Of a stretch of 64,000 bases of DNA, positions 25,043-34,333 are shown in pieces. Made by a program: the position numbers and the translations under genes. This DNA comes from an uncultured Prevotellaceae bacterium (GTDB lineage Bacteria > Bacteroidota > Bacteroidia > Bacteroidales > Muribaculaceae): the NCBI GenBank assembly GCA_900318535.1, contig ONKU01000005.1, positions 62,001 to 126,000 of the forward strand, in the 5' to 3' direction. Under the pieces are notes generated by a model. That model was not told where the DNA came from. It did no database searches and saw only the letters and a program-made list of their open reading frames with translations. Every line of letters begins with the position of its first letter. Within the stretch, counting starts at the first letter, position 1.

Positions 25043-26200
25043 TCAGAACAGGAAGGTGTGGTAAAGCTCCGGCTGATAGATGCTGCCACCAATCATTACT
25101 GACTTGGCAATCTCGTAATAAACATAATAGAAATTGGAGACCGCGATGACCGCAAAGGCCCACCACAGGCGCTTGCGCCACAGGTAATACAACAGGTAGC
25201 ACAGCATGATCACGAAGCAGGTGCGCATGAGTTCGCCCGGCCGAGCAAGATACTGGGTTGTGTTGGCAAACAGATTGATATATCCCATATAAAGCAGAGC
25301 AAAACGATAGGTGGCCGACAAATACTTGTCACCTGCAAACATGCTCTTGATGCCTGGATAGAACCAGATCATCGCTAAGCAGGACAACAACGGGAACAGT
25401 CGCGCAGGACCGATTACCGAGCGGAAAGCATACTCCAAATTATGGGACATGAACAGGCGGTGATAATGGCCATAACCCATCACCTCGGCCATCTGGCCGA
25501 TGCGGTCAAAGATCCAGCGGATCCACTGCGGGAAAGATCCCAAAGCGATGCAAAGAGCCAACAGTGCAAACGGCAGCCAACGTTTAGCTTTGGATGCCGG
25601 AATGAGCGGAATGACATACAGGGGAATGAACAGGACGCACATCTTGTGGATGGATACCGCAACCAATGACAGCAGCAGGTACCACCAGAACTTGCGCCGC
25701 ACGATGAATTCCACCATCACGACAAAGAGGGCTTCGACCACCGACTGACGTATAAAACCCATCCAGAAGATATAATATGGGCCCAAGAATATGCACAGTG
25801 CCAGCCATGGCAACAACACCTTGCGCTGCCTGAGGGCATAGAACAACAATACAATCTGTACCAATGCCCAGAAGGCGAAATAGAAGGCGAAATGCATTCC
25901 CGCCTTGCCAAAGGCATGGGCCACCAGCGAAAAACCGGGCTCGAAATTCTCACGCGAATACTCACCCAGGGACTGCATGGCTACATAATGGTTGTAGTAC
26001 ATGTTGTAGTCCCAGCTCGTTTGCCACCGCAGTGCAGATACCACCACATAGATGAGAATCGACGCTAAAATCTCCCAGGAGAACAACGACAACTGTTTGC
26101 CGCCAGCAGCAATGGCATGCTGCTCACGTTGCCCGACATGCCAGCCCAGCCATGCCATCACAAGAGCAGTACAAGTATATACAACAAGACTCAATACCAT
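25043..26200 (-). CDS. EpsG-family polysaccharide membrane protein
   Basis: This 385-residue protein has about ten transmembrane helices. The W-D-Y-N-x-Y-Y-x-x-Y pattern (SWDYNMYYNHYV), FEPGFSL, FWMGFIRQSVVEALFVV and SIHKMCVLFIPLYVI match EpsG-like proteins, which resemble O-antigen polymerases and take part in exopolysaccharide formation. It starts six bases after the end of sprA and so very probably belongs to the same transcript. No glycosyltransferases are nearby, so its polysaccharide partner is not encoded here. Confidence 0.8.
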   Translation of the reverse strand: MVLSLVVYTCTALVMAWLGWHVGQREQHAIAAGGKQLSLFSWEILASILIYVVVSALRWQTSWDYNMYYNHYVAMQSLGEYSRENFEPGFSLVAHAFGKAGMHFAFYFAFWALVQIVLLFYALRQRKVLLPWLALCIFLGPYYIFWMGFIRQSVVEALFVVMVEFIVRRKFWWYLLLSLVAVSIHKMCVLFIPLYVIPLIPASKAKRWLPFALLALCIALGSFPQWIRWIFDRIGQMAEVMGYGHYHRLFMSHNLEYAFRSVIGPARLFPLLSCLAMIWFYPGIKSMFAGDKYLSATYRFALLYMGYINLFANTTQYLARPGELMRTCFVIMLCYLLYYLWRKRLWWAFAVIAVSNFYYVYYEIAKSVMIGGSIYQPELYHTFLF

Positions 26201-26206
26201 AGTCGC

Positions 26207-29200
26207 CTACTTGACAAGAGACATGTTGATGGACAAACCATAGTTGCTGTTCGTCGTGGGATAGGACGAGGTAGAAACAAGCGGCATGTTGCTCTGGTAG
26301 TCGAAATAAGCACCCAAAGTGATGCGCTTGCTCACGACATAGTTGGCAGTGAAATTGACGCCCCAAGTGCGAGTACCATTCGTGGCCTGAGCCGTGTTGG
26401 ACTCAATTTTGCGAATGAGAGAAACATTGCTCGTCATCTTCACATTCAGATTGAGCGTGAGGTCGTTGTTCACATTCTGCTGCTTGGTTTTGAGCTTCAG
26501 CACCTGATTGAAGTTGGCAATCTTATAACTGCCGCCCAGAGTGAACGACTTGGCTGACGCCTCGACAAGCTGGCCTGCCGACGAGTTGAGCGTCAGGGTA
26601 CGTTGGTCGTCATACTGCGCATTGATCGAGATGTCGTTGAAGAAGGTGGCGGTGAATCCCACCAGAGGCGCGAACTTCTCGGTCAGCGTGATGGAAGCAA
26701 TATTGTAAGGTGACGACGGGATGGCGCCCAGAGTCAACTGATCCTGGGTGAAGCCCAATCCTTCACCGATACTTACCCAGTCGCTGAACGAAGTGAACGA
26801 ACCGACGCTGTAAGTACACTGGTAAGCATGGTTCAAGTTGAACGACTTGAACAGCTTCTTGAAGAACGGAATGCGCATCAGGCCGTCATAAGTAACGCGC
26901 CAGTTAGGCAAAATCGCTTTGATACCGGGGAAGGGATTCAAGTCAACCTTCTTGGGATCCTTGCCGGAGTATGCCGCCATGAATGCGGGAATCAACACGT
27001 CACTGCTCGACTTGTTGATGGCACCACTCTCCAGACTGTAAGTTTTCCCTGCCAATCCATTTTCCAGCAGGAAGCCACGGTCAGGATAGGTCGAGCCCAT
27101 GTACTTCTGTTGCAGGCGATCGGCCACGACAGGAATATTCTCCAGGAACTTATCAAAGACCTCACTGCGGTAATTGTCATCGGACTTAAAGCCCTTGAGC
27201 GCCGTAGCCAGCGCCACATGCGTCTTGGTGTAACTACCGCCATAGATAATCGTCGGGTCGTCATACATGAACTGAATCTGGTTTGTACGGTTGTCCGTGC
27301 GGTTACCCGTCAGCGTGATCTTCAGGCCGGCAATGGGCTCAAGCTGAATTTCAGCATTGAACTCTTGTGTTCGAGCATACAATGCCGGGGTTGTCTGGCT
27401 TTGGTCTCCCATGAGCCATCCACGGTCCAATGCTCGGTCAATATAGGACTGACCGGCGAAACCGAAGGCGAAGTCCAAACCAGGAGACATGTAATCATAA
27501 CGGGTCGACTGGCCAAAGATATCACCAATTTCAGGAATGAATTGCGGAATTGTGAGCGAGGTGGTGTGCTTATAGCGCACATTCACGCTGCGAACACTCA
27601 TCATCACACGGCTTGCGTATTGGGCAGCCTCGGTGAAGAAGTTGTGCCGTTCCTCTTTCTGCACCTCGGTAATCGTGAATTTCAGGTTCTCGGTGCCCAA
27701 GGTGGTGATTTCCACATTATCCTTGTCCTTGATATTGTATTCAACCTTGAAGATCTCATTGTCGGTCGTTGTTGCCGTCACTTTGACGTTCTTCACGCCC
27801 AACTTGTGGTTGATGACCGTAGCTGAATCAGGATTCAGTTTGATCGTTCTTGAGAACTTTTTAGGCTTCTCCTTCTTTTGTGCTTGCTTACCACGCTTGG
27901 TATTCTTGCTCGAGAAGCGCTCATCCACCTTCTTGAGGTAAGGAATCTTGGTGTAGAACTGCTCTAGCGCAAAGCGGCCCTCAAGCATGCGAGATGTCTG
28001 ATTGGCAATCGTGTTACCCGATGAAATCTCATCGACAATAGCTCCACGATCCCAGCGGTAGACAGAATTATAGGACGCATTGGCGGTAATCCAGCTCAGG
28101 ATAGGAATCTGGTTGAACGGAGCCTTATAGTTAACCGTGAAGGTCTGGTTGTAGGCCCATGGTGTACCTAAATCCTTGATCGACCTCATCACCGAGTCGC
28201 GCCAGTCACGATACTCATCAGGGAAGAGTTTACGGTTTACCTGTCCGACGGGTTCCATGATGTGAGCAGTCGTGTTGCTGTTGAATGATGCCGTCAATGA
28301 CTTGGTGAAATTCCATGACAAAGCAAACTGCCTGTCCCACATGAAATTCTTGCTGACCGATACCGGCAACTCAACATCGATGCCCGTTTCGTTACGGGTC
28401 TGTTGCTCGTAATAATAACGGGAGATATTGGTGCTGAATGCCAGATTGGTGGGCAGCCAGTGGAATTCCCAATCACGGAAGAATTTCATGTCCTTGTTCT
28501 TCTCATCAACGAAACGCGAGAACGGCTTGAAAGGCTTGGCGTAAGGTGTCCAGCTATACTGGAGGCTTCCGCGATAGTCATTTGTGTTCTCGTAGACATT
28601 CTCAGGATCATTGAGATGCTGCTTGTTGAATGAGTAGCTGAACGAGAAATTGGCAGGATCCCACGGCATGGGATTCTTCATCGTTTTCACATCAAATTTG
28701 AGACCCGAAATCGAGAAGCTCTTGGCTGTGCGCTGAGTGACAGCATATTCCATGATACTGTCGCGCTGTTCCTTGGTCTCGCAGATGTCCAACGACTCGT
28801 TCAGTCTCACATCCTGGTCAAGAGGATTGTACTTGGGAGTGGTTTTCTCATTACTATAGGAATAGTAAATGGGAGCATGCAGTTTGGCCTTCTCGGGAAT
28901 GAAGCGGCCCAGGTCGGACTGTACGGCAATATTATACTGGTCGTAATTGTCGAGACGGCGCTGCGACAGGCTCTGGTCAACCGAACCGAAGCCTTCGGTC
29001 TCCTTGTGGAAGCCCACGTTGACCGTAGCGATGTCACTCATGTTGAGCGTCATCGATGCCTTAGCAGCCCAACCGCCTTCGCTGTCAAAGTCGGTTACAC
29101 GCAACTCGTCGACCCAAACTACGCAGCTCTTGGTAGAAGGTGAATTGTTGCGCACACCAATCAGCATTACCCTCACCTTGCTCAATGAGGGGTTACCAAT

Positions 29201-32200
29201 CACATATACCTTATTATTAGGATGATCTTCGTCGATGTCCTGGAATCGTATTGCATATCCGACGCCTTCGGCACCTGCCATCTTGGCGGCATTACGATTC
29301 TTCTTGGCATTGACCAGCACATCGAGATTGATGTCCAGCATGTTCTCCTCGGGCCACACCTTGAGCCTGTCGCTGGAGCTGTTGGTGCTGTAACGGCCGG
29401 CAGGAGTCACTGTCAACGGAATCTCGTACTCGTAATAGTTGTTCTTGACGTCTGAGCCAATGCGGACAAACAGGGAGATGTCGCCATTCCTCAGATTGCT
29501 CTCATTGCCGATGGTTGCCTCGTTGTGGACAAACATCTGCAAGCGCTTGTAAGTGCGCAGGTCCAGATCGGTGTTACGGTAAACGCCACGGGCATCACCG
29601 GCATCAAGGTTATCAACCGTGAGTTGCATTGACTGCTCGTTGAGCTGGGTGATCTGGGATTGGCCGCTATCGATGATGCGCGACACACCAGGAGGCAGCA
29701 CGTAGTTAACCGGCTCACGTGAGGCGTTCTCCTCAATATTCACCGTGTTGATGCTGATACTGCCGTTTGCAGGATGCTCACCACGCATGTTGAGGTTATA
29801 CTTGTAGTTGCGCCACTCGCCACGCACGAGTTCAAGCGAAGCAAATCTCAAGTGAGTCGTCGCCTTGAAACCCGTCATGAACATACGCATGAAGCGGATG
29901 GTCGAGAAATCCTGAATGCTTCCCACCTTCTTCTGGTAGTCGCCCAAAGGAATCGTGAACTGGTACCAAGTGGCCTGCTGTGTCTCACCATTACGGGTGT
30001 GGACATTTGCGACCTGCTTGTCGGTCACATAATTCATGCCAACCTTCAACGAGTCAGGATGAATGGCTATGCGATACTGGAAATAGCGTTCATACTCGTT
30101 CAACGTGTTATCCTGGTTGATGTCCTCGACATCAGGAGTGGAGCGCGACGTTTGATACTGGCCATCGCTGGCATCACTTTGAGACAACGAGTTTCCTTCA
30201 GTGCCGTTATAATGCTTGTAACGATCATTGATGGAGCTGCGGACGTTATCGTAATAGGAGTGGCGATAGAATGCGTAATTGTCACCGGCAGGGTCATTGA
30301 ACGGCGAGAACGGGTCTTCCTGCATCGATGCAACTGTGGACTCAGGCAGAACAGCACGCAACTCACTGAGGAAGGTCTTGTAAGAAGGATGGTTGAACTC
30401 ATCGGCAGTCGATAAGCCGTCCAAGCCCACATCCTGGAGAATACGTGCACCGTTGGTGTTATCAAAAGCATAAGTCAACGATGATTGGGACGATACCTTA
30501 CCCCATACGGTTGAGGTAAGATAGGTAGTGTCATTGTTGATGGGCAGACCATTCTCGTAGCTCTTGAGTCCGTCTTTCAGGATATCCTCGCTCACCTCAC
30601 CCAGATTGAAGTACAGAGATCCACCATCCATGTTATCCAATTCGGGATCCATGAACGGGTCAAGCATCCAGAATTGGATGTACTCGATATTGGATTGTTC
30701 GAAATTGGTATTATCGACTTTGCGCATGATACCACCCCATCGCTTCTCGGGATAGAGGAGGTAACCGTCCTGATCGACGTTAGTGCCGTCGAGGTTGTAC
30801 GGGCCACGCTCACGGGGATAGAACGAGAGGTTCAGCGTCTGGATTACCGACGACTCACCATAGTTCAGCTCACGTCCCGGGAACACCTCGCTGTAAGCCA
30901 CCTCACGTGCATAAGGATAGGACAAGGCATTCAGGTCATTCTTGATGTAGCCAGGCGCATAGGACGAGTTGCGCTGCGTGAACAGGCGGTCAACATAATA
31001 CCATGACAGCAACGCACGATTCTTGCCGTATGCCACGTCATTGGTGGTCGCAGCCTCGGGGAACAAGGCATCACCTGAAGGGTCATAAGGCGTAGATGAC
31101 AAGAACCATGAATAAGGAGTGCGCATGTCGATACCCGACTGGGTGGACTCAAAGTCGTCGATGTATGAGCTACCCGAGTTGGAGCCGCGCTTGGCCTGAT
31201 GGGGAACCAACTGGGCAAACTCTCCCAGGAAGTTGATGCTGGAAGGAGCAACGGCATTGACCGTGGGAATCTTGTTGAGCAGGTTGGTCAGCCACATGAA
31301 TTGGGTGTTGAAAGACATGTTCATACCCCAAATCGTGTTGTTCACCAACTCGCTACCGATCGCTACCTTATCACCAATGGCTTTTTCGCCGTAGTGCATC
31401 ACAGTGGCACCAATATGGAAATTCTTGTTGATGGCATAATCCAGGTCCAAACCCAACAGAGTCTTGCGCTGCATGCTGAAGGTGGACTGGTTTTCCAGCG
31501 ACACGCTGATGTTGGTGCCCGCATCGATGATACTCTGGTTAGTGATGGTCACCGTACCCATGGTGTAATCCACCGTATAGTCACTGTTCTCGGTCAAGGT
31601 CACACCTCCGGCTGTTACCACAACCGATCCGCGTGCCACGTTGGTGGCATTGAGCTTGATGACGCTACCCGAACTGGACTGGTACTCACCCGCAAGGACA
31701 AACTTGTTTTTGTCACTGAACTGCTGAGCCACAGTGAGTGTTGAGTCATAGAGCTCGGTATAGATGTAATACTTGGCGATTTCGTCGTTGTTGAATTTCT
31801 TACGCAGATGCTCACCAAAGGGTTCCACTACAGGGAAAATGACCTTACCCGTCGAGGACTGGATCGTATAGCCCTCCAGATAATCGAAACGGCCATCAAT
31901 ATTTGTTTCCTGATTGGCATCCAAGCGGTCAAGGTTCATCACCTGCAGCAGCGGGGTACCGTTTATTTCTCCGGCGGGGATATAAGTCAATTCGTTACCC
32001 GTGGTGTCACTCAGGTATTTAATGTTCAGTTTGAAGTTGTTTTTCTGGATCTGGTAGGCACCCAAGGCATAAACATTTTTCATCGCCAGATCCCACATGG
32101 GATAGTAAGGCGATGAAGTGGTGCTCTTAAGCATCTTAACGTAGAGCGACTGGTCGGTCGATGTGATATCACCAGAGAATTCGCCCACTTGGTAAGTCTT

Positions 32201-33676
32201 ACCACCATAGGTGTACTCATAAGCAACGGCCAGAATCTCATCACTCGACAAGGCCGTCTTGAGCATGATGTAGCCTAAGTTGGAATTCAAAGTGTATTCC
32301 GACGAGGACAGCAGTCGTGCACTCTCGATCTTCTCGTAGTCGGTACCACCCTCAAAGTCGTACGCCTTCAATGGGCTCAGTGCTGTTGAGGCCTTGCTCA
32401 TGTAGCGGGCATCGGGGTAGTTATCCTTGATTTCCGTTAACAGGTTGTTCGAGGAGTTGGATGGCATACTGGCTCCTGTACCAATCCAGTGATGGTTGCT
32501 GATGTTGCGTTCGTCACCCTCACCCAGATCCATGAATGCCATGATGTTGCGCGACTCATTGTAGTTGTTGCGCTTATTGGTAATCCACACTTCGATGCGT
32601 GTGATGTGCATACCCGACGACACCAGCGGCAACCTTGAGCACCAGGCGTCGTAATTGTCACGGAAGAAATGGGAGAGGAAGAAGTTGCGGTTCTGGTCGT
32701 ATTTGTCGGCCTGGATGTAGAATTCGTTGGTCTGCGAACCGCCTTTGGTGTTTACTGTCTGGGATTCACTGTTCTGCTGCGAAACCAGAGCTGTGGCGGT
32801 GAGTTTACCGAACTGCAGCTTGGTCTTCACACCGAACAGGGCAGCGCTACCATGAATCAGGGACGATCCGGTAGTCATGCTCACATTACCGGCCTCGATG
32901 TTCTTGATGATTTCGTCTTCCTTGCCCTCGTAGGCCAGTTTCAGGTTCTTGCTGTCGAAATCAAAGGTAGCTCCCGTATTATAGGACATGTTAAAGCGCA
33001 TCTTGTCGCCCACCGAAGCCGTGATATTGGCCTGAATCTTCTGTTCAAAGTCAAAGTAGGTCTTGCGGCGCTGCGATACTGACAGGGCGGGGTTGTCAGT
33101 CGAGTTGCTCTTCACACCCATGTTGATGACCACCGAACCAGTGGTTTTAAGTTGCACGCCACCAGGACCAAAGACCGATTCCAGAGGTCCCATGCCAAAC
33201 TGCATGTCCAAGAAATTGAACGGGTCTTTTTCCTTGTTTTGAGCATTCTCGGCATTCTTCTGCCGGTAGTATTCCATCATCGAGCGCCTGAAATCCATGT
33301 TGCTGAATTCATCAGGTGACATGATGTAGGGAGTGACGATGTCATGGTCACCCAGTCGAGTATGGATAACATAGCAGCCCGTCTCGGGGTCAAATTCCAC
33401 CTCACTGCTGATGTTAGAGGGAGTCTTCAAGTCAGCAGAATACTCACCCATTCCCTGCACATCGTTGTAATTGCTGGGAATGGTGGGCTTAACGTCAAAG
33501 TGGAGATCCAGTTGAGGCGTTGTCTGTTGCCGTGCACTGGGACGGGTATCGGGAGGAGGCGGAGGAGGTGGCAAGGTGCTGGTCACATATTGAGCCAACA
33601 TAGAGTCATTGCCGGCCCACCAACCCAGCAGGGCGCCAAAGATGATCGAAATTATTATTTTTTTACGGTTCAGCAT
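26207..33676 (-). CDS. sprA: SprA, outer-membrane translocon of the type IX secretion system
   Basis: This 2489-residue protein forms the very large outer-membrane barrel through which type IX secretion substrates pass. A signal peptide-like start (LNRKKIIISIIFGALLGWW ... LAQ) is followed by a run of seven prolines. The long repetitive beta-rich sequence has family-typical blocks: FDPETGCYVIHTRLGDHDIVTPYIM near 100, DDFESTQSGIDMRTPYSWFL, FYPRERGPYNLDGTNVD, GGIMRKVDNTNFEQSNIEYIQFWMLDPF and VWVDELRVTDFDSEGGWAA. The length is at the upper end of known SprA proteins. It follows ruvA by 48 bases and is followed by epsG within six. The ATG at 33676 was chosen over a TTG two codons earlier. Confidence 0.95.
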   Translation of the reverse strand: MLNRKKIIISIIFGALLGWWAGNDSMLAQYVTSTLPPPPPPPDTRPSARQQTTPQLDLHFDVKPTIPSNYNDVQGMGEYSADLKTPSNISSEVEFDPETGCYVIHTRLGDHDIVTPYIMSPDEFSNMDFRRSMMEYYRQKNAENAQNKEKDPFNFLDMQFGMGPLESVFGPGGVQLKTTGSVVINMGVKSNSTDNPALSVSQRRKTYFDFEQKIQANITASVGDKMRFNMSYNTGATFDFDSKNLKLAYEGKEDEIIKNIEAGNVSMTTGSSLIHGSAALFGVKTKLQFGKLTATALVSQQNSESQTVNTKGGSQTNEFYIQADKYDQNRNFFLSHFFRDNYDAWCSRLPLVSSGMHITRIEVWITNKRNNYNESRNIMAFMDLGEGDERNISNHHWIGTGASMPSNSSNNLLTEIKDNYPDARYMSKASTALSPLKAYDFEGGTDYEKIESARLLSSSEYTLNSNLGYIMLKTALSSDEILAVAYEYTYGGKTYQVGEFSGDITSTDQSLYVKMLKSTTSSPYYPMWDLAMKNVYALGAYQIQKNNFKLNIKYLSDTTGNELTYIPAGEINGTPLLQVMNLDRLDANQETNIDGRFDYLEGYTIQSSTGKVIFPVVEPFGEHLRKKFNNDEIAKYYIYTELYDSTLTVAQQFSDKNKFVLAGEYQSSSGSVIKLNATNVARGSVVVTAGGVTLTENSDYTVDYTMGTVTITNQSIIDAGTNISVSLENQSTFSMQRKTLLGLDLDYAINKNFHIGATVMHYGEKAIGDKVAIGSELVNNTIWGMNMSFNTQFMWLTNLLNKIPTVNAVAPSSINFLGEFAQLVPHQAKRGSNSGSSYIDDFESTQSGIDMRTPYSWFLSSTPYDPSGDALFPEAATTNDVAYGKNRALLSWYYVDRLFTQRNSSYAPGYIKNDLNALSYPYAREVAYSEVFPGRELNYGESSVIQTLNLSFYPRERGPYNLDGTNVDQDGYLLYPEKRWGGIMRKVDNTNFEQSNIEYIQFWMLDPFMDPELDNMDGGSLYFNLGEVSEDILKDGLKSYENGLPINNDTTYLTSTVWGKVSSQSSLTYAFDNTNGARILQDVGLDGLSTADEFNHPSYKTFLSELRAVLPESTVASMQEDPFSPFNDPAGDNYAFYRHSYYDNVRSSINDRYKHYNGTEGNSLSQSDASDGQYQTSRSTPDVEDINQDNTLNEYERYFQYRIAIHPDSLKVGMNYVTDKQVANVHTRNGETQQATWYQFTIPLGDYQKKVGSIQDFSTIRFMRMFMTGFKATTHLRFASLELVRGEWRNYKYNLNMRGEHPANGSISINTVNIEENASREPVNYVLPPGVSRIIDSGQSQITQLNEQSMQLTVDNLDAGDARGVYRNTDLDLRTYKRLQMFVHNEATIGNESNLRNGDISLFVRIGSDVKNNYYEYEIPLTVTPAGRYSTNSSSDRLKVWPEENMLDINLDVLVNAKKNRNAAKMAGAEGVGYAIRFQDIDEDHPNNKVYVIGNPSLSKVRVMLIGVRNNSPSTKSCVVWVDELRVTDFDSEGGWAAKASMTLNMSDIATVNVGFHKETEGFGSVDQSLSQRRLDNYDQYNIAVQSDLGRFIPEKAKLHAPIYYSYSNEKTTPKYNPLDQDVRLNESLDICETKEQRDSIMEYAVTQRTAKSFSISGLKFDVKTMKNPMPWDPANFSFSYSFNKQHLNDPENVYENTNDYRGSLQYSWTPYAKPFKPFSRFVDEKNKDMKFFRDWEFHWLPTNLAFSTNISRYYYEQQTRNETGIDVELPVSVSKNFMWDRQFALSWNFTKSLTASFNSNTTAHIMEPVGQVNRKLFPDEYRDWRDSVMRSIKDLGTPWAYNQTFTVNYKAPFNQIPILSWITANASYNSVYRWDRGAIVDEISSGNTIANQTSRMLEGRFALEQFYTKIPYLKKVDERFSSKNTKRGKQAQKKEKPKKFSRTIKLNPDSATVINHKLGVKNVKVTATTTDNEIFKVEYNIKDKDNVEITTLGTENLKFTITEVQKEERHNFFTEAAQYASRVMMSVRSVNVRYKHTTSLTIPQFIPEIGDIFGQSTRYDYMSPGLDFAFGFAGQSYIDRALDRGWLMGDQSQTTPALYARTQEFNAEIQLEPIAGLKITLTGNRTDNRTNQIQFMYDDPTIIYGGSYTKTHVALATALKGFKSDDNYRSEVFDKFLENIPVVADRLQQKYMGSTYPDRGFLLENGLAGKTYSLESGAINKSSSDVLIPAFMAAYSGKDPKKVDLNPFPGIKAILPNWRVTYDGLMRIPFFKKLFKSFNLNHAYQCTYSVGSFTSFSDWVSIGEGLGFTQDQLTLGAIPSSPYNIASITLTEKFAPLVGFTATFFNDISINAQYDDQRTLTLNSSAGQLVEASAKSFTLGGSYKIANFNQVLKLKTKQQNVNNDLTLNLNVKMTSNVSLIRKIESNTAQATNGTRTWGVNFTANYVVSKRITLGAYFDYQSNMPLVSTSSYPTTNSNYGLSINMSLVK

Positions 33677-33724
33677 GAACAATAATCTAAAAACAAGTCA
33701 CTCGACCCCGTCGTCGTCGCCTGA

Positions 33725-34318
33725 TCACATCAGTTTGAGAGCCTGTTTGATCGCTTGCTCGACAGTTAATGCCGGATTGCTGGAAAACAGGGACTTAAGC
33801 GCTTTTTGCGATGCTTGTTGAGTGAATCCCAACATGACAAGGGCGGCAAGTGCTTCGTCAAAAGTCTCACCCGAGGCAAGGTCAGTTTTATCTAATAACG
33901 TATCATCTGCCAGTTTTATTTTATCCTTGAGGTCAACAATTATGCGTTGGGCCGTTTTTGCACCAACCCCTTTCACTGATTTGAAAAGCGCAACATTGTT
34001 ACCTGCGATTGCTCTCGAGAAATCCTCCACGTTCATCGATGACATGATCATGCGGGCGATATTAGGGCCAACACCTGATACAGAGATGAGTAGGAGGAAA
34101 GCCTCTCGCTCCTTTTTGGTGCTAAAGCCATAAAGCAGATGGGCATCTTCACGAATGGCCTCGTGGACATACAATTTAGCCTCATTCCCCTGCCCTATCG
34201 TTGCCAGGCCGTCATAAGTCAACAGGGATATGTTCAACATGTATCCAATGCCGTGATTATCAATAACTGCATAGGCAGGATTGAGTTCGGTAATGTTCCC
34301 TTTGATATAATCAATCAT
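33725..34318 (-). CDS. ruvA: Holliday junction branch migration subunit RuvA
   Basis: RuvA binds four-way DNA junctions and loads the RuvB motor. The 197-residue protein starts MIDYIKGNITELNPAYAVID and contains YVHEAIREDAHLLYGF, the helix-hairpin-helix pair LLISVSGVGPNIARMIMS and FKSVKGVGAKTAQRIIVDLKDK, and a small C-terminal RuvB-binding domain (ALVMLGFTQQASQKAL). It sits between the subtilase genes (15 bases) and sprA (48 bases). ruvA next to sprA is a recurrent arrangement in Bacteroidetes (from memory). Confidence 0.96.
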   Translation of the reverse strand: MIDYIKGNITELNPAYAVIDNHGIGYMLNISLLTYDGLATIGQGNEAKLYVHEAIREDAHLLYGFSTKKEREAFLLLISVSGVGPNIARMIMSSMNVEDFSRAIAGNNVALFKSVKGVGAKTAQRIIVDLKDKIKLADDTLLDKTDLASGETFDEALAALVMLGFTQQASQKALKSLFSSNPALTVEQAIKQALKLM

Positions 34319-34333
34319 ATGCTGTCAATTATC

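Noticed and set aside
33540-33580. GGAGGCGGAGGAGGTGG tract at the sprA start as a G-quadruplex or repeat
   Set aside because: It is simply the codons for the run of seven prolines behind the signal peptide, so coding explains it.
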